From: Watersipora subatra | Lineage: Eukaryota > Bryozoa > Gymnolaemata > Cheilostomatida > Watersiporidae | Assembly: GCF_963576615.1 (NCBI RefSeq) | Contig: NC_088712.1 | Coordinates: 31,339,870 to 31,403,869 of the forward strand | DNA length: 64,000 bases | Direction: 5' to 3' | Part shown: positions 22,017 to 32,676 of the stretch, in pieces | Layout of the letters: each line of letters begins with the position of its first letter | Position numbering within the stretch: position 1 is the stretch's first letter | Program-made: the position numbers and the translations under genes | Notes under the pieces: model-generated | What the model was told of the DNA's origin: nothing | Seen by the model: only the letters and a program-made list of their open reading frames with translations | The model's database searches: none

Positions 22017-23205
22017 CAGGGTTGACTCGGTTTAAACCATTGGTTTAAACCACTCGGTTTAAACCAATGGTTTAAACTGAGTGGTTTAAACCAGCCCGAA
22101 AAAAACCGGTTTGTTTGGTTTTTTCGGTTTTTTTCATTAATTTTTTGTGAAAAACAATATTTTAAGCTCCTAGTGGTACATGTGCGGTAGAAATGCAATT
22201 ATATGTAATTATCAGCTGTGGAAGTTTATTTAGGACACAGTAGTAAATTGATGGCTGAGCTCCAGTTGAAACAATGAATTAGTGAATTTCATTTTCAATT
22301 GGTTTTATCAAGTGATATGATGATCTTTTTACTGATGAAATATAAAAACCATGTGAAATATACTAATCCAATCATATCTCTAATAATGAACGAATACTTT
22401 CTCAAGTCTGGCCAGTGAGAAAAAATTACTTATAACTAGAAATTTAAACAATAAAATTCTTTTGGGCAAAAGCTTTTAAGTTTACAAACTAATATTTCAT
22501 TTATTGGGCACAAGCCAAAGTAATTGGATTGTTAGAATTCAGTTTATCAAGTTTTTTTTGTGTTTTGGAAAGTTAAAGTTGTGCCTCAAATTTCCAACAT
22601 GCCTCGCAAACAGGATCCCCTTTGGCAGTTTTTCACTCGAACTGCAAATTGCAAAGGTTTTAAGGCAAAACGTAATAGGTGTGCTGTTGTAACGCGAGGT
22701 CACGCAGATAGGCTTGAAGCTCACGTAGCAAAATGTCAAGCTGAAAACACCAATTTAGACAGTGATGCCAATATTCAGGTGATAGAAGTTGAGTTATCTG
22801 CCACAGCTCCAAACACTAGCAATGCATCTGCATTATGCTCTGCTCTACACTAACACACAACTAATCACTTGGATTAAAGTTCCTACTTATACATAGAGCT
22901 GTATGTAAAATATTCACTTTATGTGATAAGATTTCTGCTCTGTATTTTATCGATCATGTTTGCTTTAAGACTCGTTCTGAAATTTCCATGTTTTCTCTCT
23001 TTTTTCCCCATAACAACTCCCACTGTGCCATCTTTAACAGATGATTCCACATATGTATGTTCGATACTCAATCATGCAGCTACAGTAAGTGATGTTTATT
23101 AGGCTTATAATTGCAAAAACCATAAAAACCGGTTTAAACCATAAAAAAGGTTTAAACCAAAGAAACCTGGTTTTTTCATAAAAACTGTGGTTTTTTTCAA
23201 CCCTG
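22017..23205 (+). mobile_element. Non-autonomous hAT element with 8-bp TSD (1,189 bp)
   Basis: Ends CAGGGTTGA / TCAACCCTG are flanked by TGTGGCAG on both sides (22,009-22,016 and 23,206-23,213), the 8-bp duplication of hAT elements. Both subterminal regions are built from GGTTTAAACC palindromes. It encodes a BED-finger fragment only. It is inserted between the THAP-like and catalytic parts of the minus-strand P-like relic. Confidence 0.9.
22599..22853 (+). CDS. hAT BED-type zinc finger fragment
   Basis: From ATG 22,599 the frame reads MPRKQDPLWQFFTRTANCKG and continues to RLEAHVAKC. This is the Trp-x-x-Phe-Phe start and the terminal His/Cys pair of a BED finger as found at the N-terminus of hAT transposases. 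The first Cys of the expected C-x2-C pair is Arg (codon CGT instead of TGT), so the finger is probably broken. The frame then runs 40 residues of acidic/Ser/Thr-rich sequence to a stop; the RNase H-like core is absent. Confidence 0.65.
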   Translation: MPRKQDPLWQFFTRTANCKGFKAKRNRCAVVTRGHADRLEAHVAKCQAENTNLDSDANIQVIEVELSATAPNTSNASALCSALH

Positions 23206-23449
23206 TGTGGCAGCTGTCACTGTTTTGCGTGCTGTTTGAGGTTTCTGAATTTTTTTAGATATATCTACAAGTTGAACAACCCTGCTGCACTGTGCTTGAC
23301 AATATTGTTTTGAATTCAATCATTGAAAAGCACCATTCAACATTGAAAACTATCACCTTTAAATGACTTCAGTCGAATATTTTAACTTGTTCTGTCAAAA
23401 CATAGATCATTAAAATGTCTGTTGCAGATAAGTGTCCAAGGATCAGGCT

Positions 23450-24160
23450 CATTGACTCTTTCTTATGCAGTTGCGATACCATTGTAAATACCGACGAGTG
23501 TTCTCAGTTGCTTTGTTTGGAAATCTAAAACATAAAATGAAACTGTAGTAGTTAGTTAGCAACAATAATAATAATAATAGTATTATTACTCTTATCTCCT
23601 TACTGCTAGCTATATCCAGGTACAACAATAAATAATACAATAATATTATAGGCACTACAAACATTTTTTTCAAATATAAATATTTAAAAATATCCTAATG
23701 GTTTGTAATTCCTAAATATTAATATAATAAAATTTCCAAATTTAAATAATAAAAAACCTTCGTTCTGAAGGAAGAAAAAGTTCACTCACTAGCTTATAAA
23801 TTTATCTCATCACCGACAACATACAGTCAAACTCGCACACTCAGTAGTGACACCAATGATATGCAGCCCCCCATGGGGGCTGTATATCATTGGTGCCCCC
23901 AAATACAGCCCCCCATGGGGGCTGTATTTGGGGGCTGTATATTATTGGTGACACTGATCGACTCTCACTCACCCAGTGACTAGTGTAGTAGAACTAACTA
24001 GTAGTAGCACAACTAGTAGTAGTCATAGACTTTAGCAATAGTAATAGAACTAGTAGTAAAAGTTACTCACTTGTGAAATGTCATGCACTTTCCTTTGAAA
24101 GTCCATTCCTGCGGTTTTTGCAGTTTATGGAATAGCAATAGCACTGTGCACCTTGTTGTA
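23450..24160 (-). pseudogene. THAP-like domain exons of P-like relic 2
   Basis: Minus-strand pieces CYSINCKNRRNGLSKESA (about 24,080-24,160, with an in-frame TGA after it) and RFPNKATENTRRYLQWYRNC (about 23,455-23,525) fit the C-x4-C start and the FP...W...C part of a THAP zinc finger, which P-type transposases carry at the N-terminus. A canonical-looking donor (CAAGTGAG) separates the two. The assignment rests on order and spacing and is moderate. Confidence 0.5.
23854..23947. mobile_element. 94-bp compound palindromic mini-element with 7-bp TSD
   Basis: Flanked by GTGACAC on both sides (23,847-23,853 and 23,948-23,954). Its first 39 bp are already a complete CAATGATAT...ATATCATTG palindrome. 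A second, longer-armed palindrome with CCCCCAAATACAG arms follows, and the element closes with CTGTATATTATTG. This is a nested or expanded version of the 44-bp element. Confidence 0.88.
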
Positions 24161-24169
24161 TGGAGATAC

Positions 24170-26900
24170 TGTGAAAACAAGATACCAACAGGGAATGTAG
24201 CCGGACTACAGCATGTGACACCCACAAGCAGCAAGCCAGCTAAGAAACATTAAAAGATTCACTAGTTGGAAACGGCAAAAGTGAAGAGACATCAACCATG
24301 GATGCATAAAATGCATCAATACCCACCAGGGGAAACCGCCGAAGGGAAGTAGAAACAATATAGCATCTTCCAATCCCCCACTAAGCACCACCAAAAATAA
24401 CTGAACTCACGCTCACATTTATCTAGTACTTCTCCCTGACGCATGTACTGCGCCAACGGAAGCAATATTATGCAATCCTGGTACCAAACCCACAGAATCG
24501 GCGCTTTTCAGATGACGTACCCAAAGGCAGTGTTCCCTCCAATGGGCTTACTCCTACAACACAAAATGTGATACGAACATTATATGTACACGTTCTGAGG
24601 TTATCCTGAATGCCTATAGAAGCGAACAATTTTAGTAGCTCATCCTCTTTTGACAGTGACATCTTGTATATGTACAAGACAGAGCTTAAGGGCAGTTACA
24701 GCTAGCTGTTGGCGTAAAACTTTTATTTTATTTAGCTTTTACTACTTGTTATCTATCTTATATTCTAGAATTTTGCTACTTGTATATTAGGTTTTGGTTC
24801 ATAAGAATAAAATGTATTTTGATTGCTATACCAAACATCTGAGGGTTAGCATAGTTAGACTTGCACTAAAGATCTGGCTCAAGTCCTATAATTGACCTCT
24901 CCGCTCTTGACAACCATAACAAACAAGGCGGCTGGCCTAAGCCTTATTAACCACATCGGCATAGTTTAGATTGAAGTGGAACTGGTAGATATTAATCACT
25001 GATGTGGTATTCAAGTGAAGCAAATTCCTTAAATAACCATATAACAACCTACAGCCTTCTGTATCTCACATAAATTATTAGTAGTAATCTCAGTAGCTTG
25101 TTCCTTTGATTAAGCCGTGAATTAGTGATCTTTTATAGCTGTTAAATCTGAAATTAGATTTCTTCCTCACATTGAACACAATGAAATTAACTCAAACGCT
25201 AACGGAACATGGCGTCGGCCAGATTTCCGTACTCGCGAATGACCTTTGCCATTCCAGGAGTTTTGAGTTCAATGGGTGTAACCTAATCCGGAAGTTCAAA
25301 AGCTAAGTCGTTACCGAGCCATGAGGTTTTGGACCTCTGCAAATGTTTCGTCAAGAAATTGAGTCCATTATCTTTTTATTTGGTTTAACAAAATATCGTG
25401 TAAGCATCTTTTTCAGGCAAATATTTAATTACAAACATTAGATCTTTTAGCAAAATAACATAAGGTATTTACATAGCTGTTTATTGTAATTCTTCATGAT
25501 AAATGGTATGATCAATGAGTAAATGGTAACAAGCTCACGAAACGGAAAAAAATCTCAAAAATACATCATCAATTATTCTGTATTCGTTAATATTTGAAAA
25601 ATATATTTCATACTTTGTCATATGATTAAACCTTTTTAAAATGGTATTAAATGAAATATTGTAAAGGTTTGTGCGACCTTTACTTTCCTCCACTAGTACA
25701 AGACTCGTGCATGAGTACAATACATATATTTCTGCTTAGTTCATCAAGCTGTACAAGAAAGAATCAAGTAGCAGGCAATGAACAGGCCCAGAACAGCTCT
25801 GCTCTTTTACACAAATGTTCGAGCTTACATACGTGTAGCTAGGAAGCTCCACCTCCGTTTTACTTGGTTGGACCCGTCATGGCTCTGGGCGGGCTTGGCT
25901 GAACTCCGACCTCATTAACACGTCTGACTGAACACAGCTTGGCTCGGCTTAACTCAGCCCTATGCTCAGCTCCTAGTGGACCACATTCCACAACAATATT
26001 GAATAGTTACGATATATGTTTTGAACAAATAAAACGCACATTAAAGCAGTTGTCCACTTTGTTACGATTCTAAAAGCGTAAAACGATTCTAATTCATTTC
26101 ACTCTAAATATTTATGTTAGCGCCTCGTTAGGCATTGGTTGTAAAAATAAAGGTAACAGAAGACATGACTCTCCTATCATTACTGTATTTGCTGCAAGCA
26201 CACACTTTTTTAACAACTAGCTTTATATTAATGCTAAGTCTCAACTGTAGCACATTTTGAAACAACGACAGCATGTATATGTACAGCTACCTAAGGAACA
26301 AACATTTAATTGTGTATCTAAAATTTTATTTGACCTTGTTACTACAATAGTGCGTTGTCAGTAGGAGATCAAGAGATTAGGCTGATTTGTAGGCAAATTC
26401 ACTCCAGCTTCTCTGTGTTTCTTCTAACAATACAATTTTGATTCATTTGATTTTGATGCAAATTGGAATGTAGAAAATATGGAATGGTTATTAGATCATT
26501 AGAATAAGATTGAGTTTTAAACATTATTAGCTTTCCACTTTGTAGGCCCCTACTTGTATGTCATATTCTACACATTTACTCATTGCAGAACAAACAAACA
26601 GGAGATTATAATTTCACAATAAGGACAAGACGAATTATGAGCCTTCTATCAAAGCTGATTGTTCAGCTAAAGTTAAGATTAGAAAATTGTACAGATATCC
26701 TGCTTTCCAGGTACCGTACATACACTTCTTGAATGACAACCACTTACAAGCACTAGCTGTGTGCATCGGTTTCTCTCAGTATCAGACATCTAAAAGTGCT
26801 TGATGAAATATGTTAGAATTTTGGACTAATATTTATGATATTGAGATATCATTGTAAGATTGAGACAATTGATCGATGAGATTATGTCATAACTGATATT
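24170..26900. other. Unannotated stretch
   Basis: No exon or element could be supported. Bases 25,195-25,290 resemble in inverted orientation 20,144-20,250 and so bracket the P-like relic 2 (see findings). Confidence 0.4.
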
Positions 26901-26910
26901 TAACTTTGGC

Positions 26911-27735
26911 GCCTTACAGTGCCTCGTGTTGCGTGTTTGCAACTCGAGTTGTACAACTCAAGTTGCCGAGTTGTACAACTCGGCCTGGGTTTTTGATGAA
27001 CTTGAGTTGTGTTACGCAAAACTAACACGGGTTTGTAAAAAAAGCAAAGTGAGTAATTGGAGTGTCTCATTTTAAGAACATTTACAGAAATTTAATAATA
27101 ATAATTTAAATATATATACACATTTAAATTATATATATTGGCGATATTTGCGCATATTTATTTCTATAAATATAACGAGACAAAAAAAATTGTAGAATGT
27201 AAAAAGCAAACTAATAAACAATCTATGTGGGAGACGGGCTACTTCTTTTTCAAATGAAAAGAGAGTTATCTCTTTAGAACCTGACAAGAAACTGAATGAA
27301 CACCAAAAATGAACATAAAAATTATTTCAACGGCGTTTAATGATGCACCAAAATAAGTTCCATATATAGAAAATATAGCTAGAGAAAATGAAATGATGAG
27401 ATGTTCTCAAGCCGAGTTGTTGAACTCGAGTAGCTGTTAAAAGAACTCGGCCTAGATTTTTGATGAACTCGAGTTGTACAACTCGAGTTGCAATCTCGGC
27501 ACGCTATAATTTTTCATTAGCTCTAGTTTTACAGTACATACATACATAGTTTAATTTTTATTAGCTAACGGGTGCCTATTGATATACCATTGTTAATATA
27601 ACCAGATCTATGGTTATGCTACCGTAATACCAATATATTGCACCTTACTTTTACAAAGTCGCGTTGCGTGTTCACAACTCAAGTTTTGCAACTCGAGTGG
27701 TACAACTCGAGTTGTGAACACGCAACGCGAGGCGC
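26911..27735. mobile_element. Foldback-type element rich in AACTCGAGTT palindromes
   Basis: Left end GGCGCCTTACAGTGCCTCG and right end CGCAACGCGAGGCGCC (27,720-27,735) are imperfect inverse copies. Both are followed inward by CGTGTTGCGTGTT and arrays of AACTCGAGTTG / CAACTCGAGTT. A third cluster lies in the middle (27,405-27,500). It has no coding capacity. Target duplication is unclear, so the superfamily is unassigned. Confidence 0.7.
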
Positions 27736-27739
27736 CATA

Positions 27740-28449
27740 ATTTAACAGAGATCACGTTATAGCAAAATCACAACTTAGTCAGTAAGCCACTATCTAAAAA
27801 GTGGCTTAAGAATTGAGTTCCGCTCCAATTACATGGATATACACAATTAAAGTGGTTTCTGGGTCAAAGAAACCTGAATTTTTCAAATCTGTGTAGTAAC
27901 TTGCTCCAAACCGGCACGGTAGCTGGGAAAACAGGAGTGTATAAAAAAAACGAACAGTTGATCATACGATCTATGACCATATCATATGAACATATGACCA
28001 TACAATTTAAATGAAAGTATAAATCAAGATTTTGATTGCGAAAAAAACACAGGGGTGGATAGAAATGCTTCTTGCTGGCATATGCCTTGCGAATTATCAA
28101 ACAAGTTAAAAAACATTGGTAGTTGATTTGTTTGATTATCCACTGGTCTATGGAAAAGTTAGAACTAGATTATGTTGGAACAAATGAAGAAAATTGTTAG
28201 ATTGCCATCATAAAACTTAAATCAAGCTAACTTTGCGCTATCTATTTTAATATAGCTAAATATTTTAATATAAGTTATGCTTTTGTTTAGCTGTTTATTA
28301 AATAGCCATAACTAATGGTTATTTAAACTAGATCCGGAAGGCAACTACAAGGCAATACATACTATGAGAGTGAATAAACCGCATCTTGTGTTATTATTCA
28401 TACAAGTAACATAACAAAAATAATGAATTCAAATGCACCAGAACTGAAA
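27740..28449. other. Unannotated AT-rich stretch
   Basis: Nothing beyond short frames without domains. Confidence 0.35.
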
Positions 28450-28625
28450 TTAGCCATCAAAGTCGTCATCCTCTTGGATTTCTCCGTCGTCGTTGTCATC
28501 TCCTCCAGCTTTATTCTCGCAGTGACAACACCGACAGAAATCGGTGCATTTCAGGTTCTGCTTATAGCAGCCACATTGTCCAGACTGACATTTTCTAGCC
28601 TTACATGAACAAAAGACATATTTGA
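28450..28625 (-). CDS. Cysteine-rich C-terminal exon of a zinc-binding protein
   Basis: The minus-strand frame reads EEILKYVFCSCKARKC, then QCGCYKQNLKCTDFC and CRCCHCEN, then an acidic tail ending DDDFDG and a TAA at 28,450. The spacing of C-x-C...C...C-x-C...C resembles the Cys-rich C-terminus of a large, uncharacterised invertebrate protein family. That family has an N-terminal zinc-binding segment like the one at 29,600-30,034, so these may be ends of one gene. A frame change or missing exon just upstream (near 28,640) leaves the link open. Confidence 0.5.
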
Positions 28626-29599
28626 GTATCTCCTCACTCTACGTGAGATACCATCTTTGCAGAGCACCTAGACAAACAGTTTGATGATCGGCTGTAAACT
28701 ATTATTGGCAAACCAACAATTCTTTCTAGCAGTTTAAGATATTCTTGGCTGCAAGTCAAATCATGTTTGGTTCTTTTTCACAAAGGGAACATATTTCCGA
28801 ATAAACTAATGAACAATCCATTACTGGCGCTATGTATTGATTATGCACACCTCTCAATATCAGGGCATCATCATACTTATTGTGGAGCTCTCTTAACTGA
28901 GTCATTGATAAGATCTGCTTTATGGTGACTAATCAATAAGTGATCACTTCCCGGCAGAAGGCAGGGCTGATTCGTGTCTCCAGGCTACTAAAAGAAATAA
29001 GTAAAACATTACAAATGCATATGGTACTGTTTGTCGCAATAGATGCTCATGTACCATTATGTTCAGATAGCGTGTACTGTAATTCATAAGAAAGTGCTCT
29101 CTCACCAAGGAAACAATCATGAATTTTTTTATTGTTTAGAAGGACACCAGTCTAGCATAAGCCATGTTAAGAAGCTTTTCCAATTTCACATACAAAGATA
29201 GGATGAAAGTGTATTAGGTGTTAGATTATGCATCCAGTTTTACAAAAGAAATAGCCACACTTCACACAATCTATATATTGTGCAGTATCACATATATTAG
29301 GTTTTTACACCTGAGTAAAGATTCACTGAAAAGAAACAGAGTATAGCTGAACTATGGCATGTTACAAATAGTTTAAATTCTGCATATTAAGTACTGATGT
29401 AAATCACAATTTACACCCTTTTCATATCTCACTTGGTGCATTGCTAAAATCTAAGTATTTGGTGGACATTTCATATCAGTTTGTACTCTGGTTTTGGTTG
29501 ATATTGGACAATGGGAGCAGTAATGTACAGAACATCCAGCAATAATGTTCATATTCACACAAATAACAATGTACAGTGATTACACCAATCTGGATGATG

Positions 29600-29744
29600 T
29601 TTTCTGTGTGGGAGTTATACAATGATTTCAGCACTGGGTATTGGTAGTAACACTGTCTGTGGTAACACATCTCCTGAGTGCCGGCTTCAGCAGAGAGAAA
29701 ATGTACCAGGTCAGCTCTTAGCTCAGCAACTTGTTTTAATTTAC
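29600..29744 (-). CDS. Exon of zinc-binding protein (H/C part)
   Basis: An acceptor TTTGTTTTACAAG precedes it. The frame reads GKLKQVAELRADLVHFLSAE and then CYHRQCYYQYP, giving a C/H...C cluster. It joins in phase (1) to the exon at 29,851-30,034. The 3' boundary is not clear, since no strong donor is visible after QYP. Confidence 0.55.
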
Positions 29745-29850
29745 CTTGTAAAACAAACATAATAATTCAACAAATCATCACAAATGCTTGATTAATTAGT
29801 CTCTACAGTAGAGTTTGTGATAAACATAATCCCAAGGTTACCTAACTTAC

Positions 29851-30034
29851 CAGCATCTTTGGTTTCTGCCCTTAGTAGACCATCTCTGATGTGCTTACCA
29901 GCTTTCTTAGTCCACCGCTCCTTTTTTCCACAAATTACACATAGTTTGGTTAGCGTAGTTTCAGCTCTGATTGAGGATGAGGAGCGCAGTTGTTTAGTAG
30001 TTGGCTCAGGATCTTCATTCTCATGAGTTGCAAT
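29851..30034 (-). CDS. Exon of zinc-binding protein (C-x2-C part)
   Basis: Between an acceptor CTTTCAAG and a strong donor GTAAGTTAGG. The frame contains KLCVICGKKERWTKKAGKHI and ends ETKDAG. C-x2-C followed by a Lys-rich stretch, then the A-rich helix and YHxxC of the next exon, is an arrangement I know from uncharacterised cnidarian and mollusc proteins. The function is unknown. Confidence 0.6.
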
Positions 30035-30273
30035 CTTGAAAGAAGCATGTACCAATATAATTTTACCAGATGCAGATATATTTCAATCATCATTCAGTGT
30101 TGTCTAGATGACAGTGAAAGCCTAGCTCAAAGTTTGTCATTTTAATTTAATAAATGTAATTTAAAGTTTATAAAATATCATTAGATACTGCAGGTGAGTT
30201 CAGAATTATAAGATTATTTACATTTGACTGTTGTGCTGAGTTGAGCTTTGCTAAGCTGGTTATCCTTACATAC

Positions 30274-30485
30274 AGGTTGGGTGATTGAAAAGCAGCTCAG
30301 CTTTGCTATCAGCGGACTTATCTACAACATCATCATAAGTACCAGAATGTATAAATTCCTTGCACAAAGATTTTTCTGGGTCTTTATTAGTAACTACCCA
30401 GTCTTTAGCGTACTTCAGCAACTTATCATAGCATTGCTGACTCAAGTGTTTGGGTAGATTTCTTTGGCTCGTACTTAGAAAATGG
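30274..30485 (-). CDS. Candidate upstream exon of the zinc-binding protein
   Basis: A minus-strand frame with LPKHLSQQCYDKLLKYAKDW and then DPEKSLCKEF, ending at a strong donor GTATGTAAGG. Composition and order fit the N-terminal part of the same family, but the phase at its donor does not match the next exon. An intermediate exon or a mutation is therefore needed. Confidence 0.4.
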
Positions 30486-30929
30486 CACCAACAAATCATA
30501 ATGCTGATTCTCTTACTCAGAAATTAAAAACATGTAGATTGCAACTCAATTTCTCAATATAAATAAATGCTAGAACTTCACACACTGTATTCACTCTTAA
30601 ACGACCTTGAACTTTGAACCAATCAAATAGCCGAAATTTGTTTGGCAAGAGAGGGCAACTCCTCAATTTTAGTTTCCAAAAAACATTAATCCTGAGTGAA
30701 TGTGCCGGATTGCAGTGAGTTACTACCTGCCATGTTGTTCAGCATCTTCAACTCTATAACCCACAACACACACAGTGTATATCCATGCAACTGAACAATA
30801 ATTGGAGGTGGCTCACTGACTAACTGCGGAAAGATTTCATCTTCGTATCTCAAAATTGCACTGTGATCAGCTAATCGTTGCAATTATTTCACATTTGTCA
30901 ATCAGATTTAAATCTTCCTTTATACTAAA

Positions 30930-31223
30930 GCTCATGGCTCTACCTAGACCTCATTTCCCCTGGATTTTGGGAGGGAAACTTCGGCTTAGCAAAGAAGTAT
31001 TATTATACACAAGTCTACCAGCTGAAAAAGACTCTGACCCTTTGATGGCACTAAACTTCTTTTGCCTCGCATGCAAAGAAATATTTGTGCATTCAAACTT
31101 CCAGCCAGTGAAAGGCTGTTTTCAACCACTGGGAACATTATTACAGCAAGGCGAAATAGCCTAAAGCCTGCGAAAGTTAATCAACTATGTTTTCTATCCA
31201 CAAACCACAAACGAATTCCATAG
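30930..31223 (+). pseudogene. hAT transposase C-terminal dimerisation domain
   Basis: The frame from about 30,930 includes DSDPLMALNFFCLACKEIF. After a one-base frameshift near 31,106 it continues SERLFSTTGNIITARRNSLK and ends with a stop at 31,223. The (P)SERLFSTxGNI motif is the most conserved part of the hAT dimerisation region. The N-terminal two thirds of the transposase are not seen here. Confidence 0.8.
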
Positions 31224-31715
31224 CTAAAATGGTTAATGGTTTTTAAAATGTTAGTAAAATTAGAACACATGCTTTGTCTATAAAGTAACGGTTATTAATC
31301 TTACATAGTTGAAAATTTTTCAAGTTAAAATCTTTGCAACCGTGCCTGTGCAGGTATTATAATTTCCTCAATGTCAATTGCTCAACTGAATATGGTGTAG
31401 AGTAGTGTACTTTTAGTACATTCTTACCCTTCATTGTCTGTTTGAAGCTTTGGCGTATACCCTCAGAAATTTGTAGTTACAAAATAAAAACAAGTTTTTT
31501 CAATAATACATGTAATTGCAAATTAAGTATTTAGAAGAAGATTAACCTGAAAGTAAGGTGCACCACATATCATGAACAGCACACAGTTTAGTTACGAGGC
31601 TCTACGAGTTATTCTACTAGTAATTCTACTAGTACGGTAGGCAATAGACAAAACCCGTATCAACAAATACGAAACCCGAAAACCCCGTAGGCCAAGGACT
31701 CGTGCCCAGCACTAG
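31224..31715 (+). mobile_element. 3' terminal region of the hAT element
   Basis: Downstream of the transposase end, the sequence finishes GGACTCGTGCCCAGCACTAG at 31,715. This is the inverse of the common hAT start CAGTGCTGGGCACGAG. No matching 5' end was found in the window, so the element is 5'-truncated or its left end is decayed. Confidence 0.6.
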
Positions 31716-31979
31716 TAATGACCATTGCCGTATTGCCTTATGGCACAGTGATGGAAAGAAGCAAGCTCGTTATTGGTACTTGTACTTGTGGCATAGTCTT
31801 ATCGCATATGAGACAAATCACACAGGCTAAGTACATAATTTATGATTGGGTCAGGGGTACCCTCATTTCCAGAGGGGCGTGTTTGTGACAGTTCTCCAAT
31901 GCACTCATTTTACACTGCATGTCCATGTCTCGCTACAAATAACCTTAACTGATAAATACTTATTTGAAAAAAAAACTTT

Positions 31980-32150
31980 CATAAAATTCCGTAACAGATT
32001 CACCGTGCAACCTGAAAGATCTCTCTCAGGTTTTCTTGTCCGCGTGCAAATTCCAAATAATGCAAACTTTCACAACATGACTTCACATTCAGCTCACAGT
32101 CAGTTTTCATATTTGCTATCTCATCTTCAAATTTCTTTACACTTGCTTTC
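31980..32150 (-). pseudogene. Short coiled-coil-like frame, possible LINE ORF1 remnant
   Basis: A 51-codon minus-strand frame reads MKASVKKFEDEIANMKTDCE and later ARGQENLREIFQ. The heptad-like charge pattern followed by an RxENLR-like motif recalls the coiled-coil/RRM border of LINE ORF1 proteins. No other LINE parts were seen, so this is weak. Confidence 0.3.
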
Positions 32151-32448
32151 ATAGTGAGAGAGCTTTAATCTTCTGAGGTGAAGTCATGTCGCGAGGTTCA
32201 CATTACCATTATTCTCTTGCAATATGTTCCATTGCCACCATTTATGACCAATCACTAGTCACCACCACACCCCCTCCCTCCCTTTTGGTTTCTTGGTTCT
32301 GCCTAGCCAAGTCCCCAGATGGCTGCTCATGTAAACAGAGGCTGATACAACAAGGATCCCTAAAGAACTAAGGAACTAAACTATTGCCATACTTCACCCA
32401 TTCATTAGTCTGTACGAACTGCCACACAGTATTCTCTTCAGCTGTTAT

Positions 32449-32669
32449 CAAAGTCAATTGGTCCTGCTATGTAGAATTACCCAAGGGGTATATTCAAAGT
32501 CAAATTGTCCCGCTATGTAGAATTACCCAAGGGGAATATTCAAAGTCAAATTGTCCTGCTATGTAAAATTACCCAAGAGGTATATTCATAGTCGAATTGT
32601 CCCGCTATGTAGAATTACCCAAGGGGCATATTCAAAGTCAAATTATCCTGCTATGTAAAATTACCCAAG
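32449..32669. repeat. 46-bp tandem repeat
   Basis: Nearly five units starting CAAAGTCAAATTGTCC and containing GCTATGTAGAATTACCCAAG. They vary by a few substitutions and lie directly before the 43-bp array. Confidence 0.9.
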
Positions 32670-32676
32670 GGATGAA

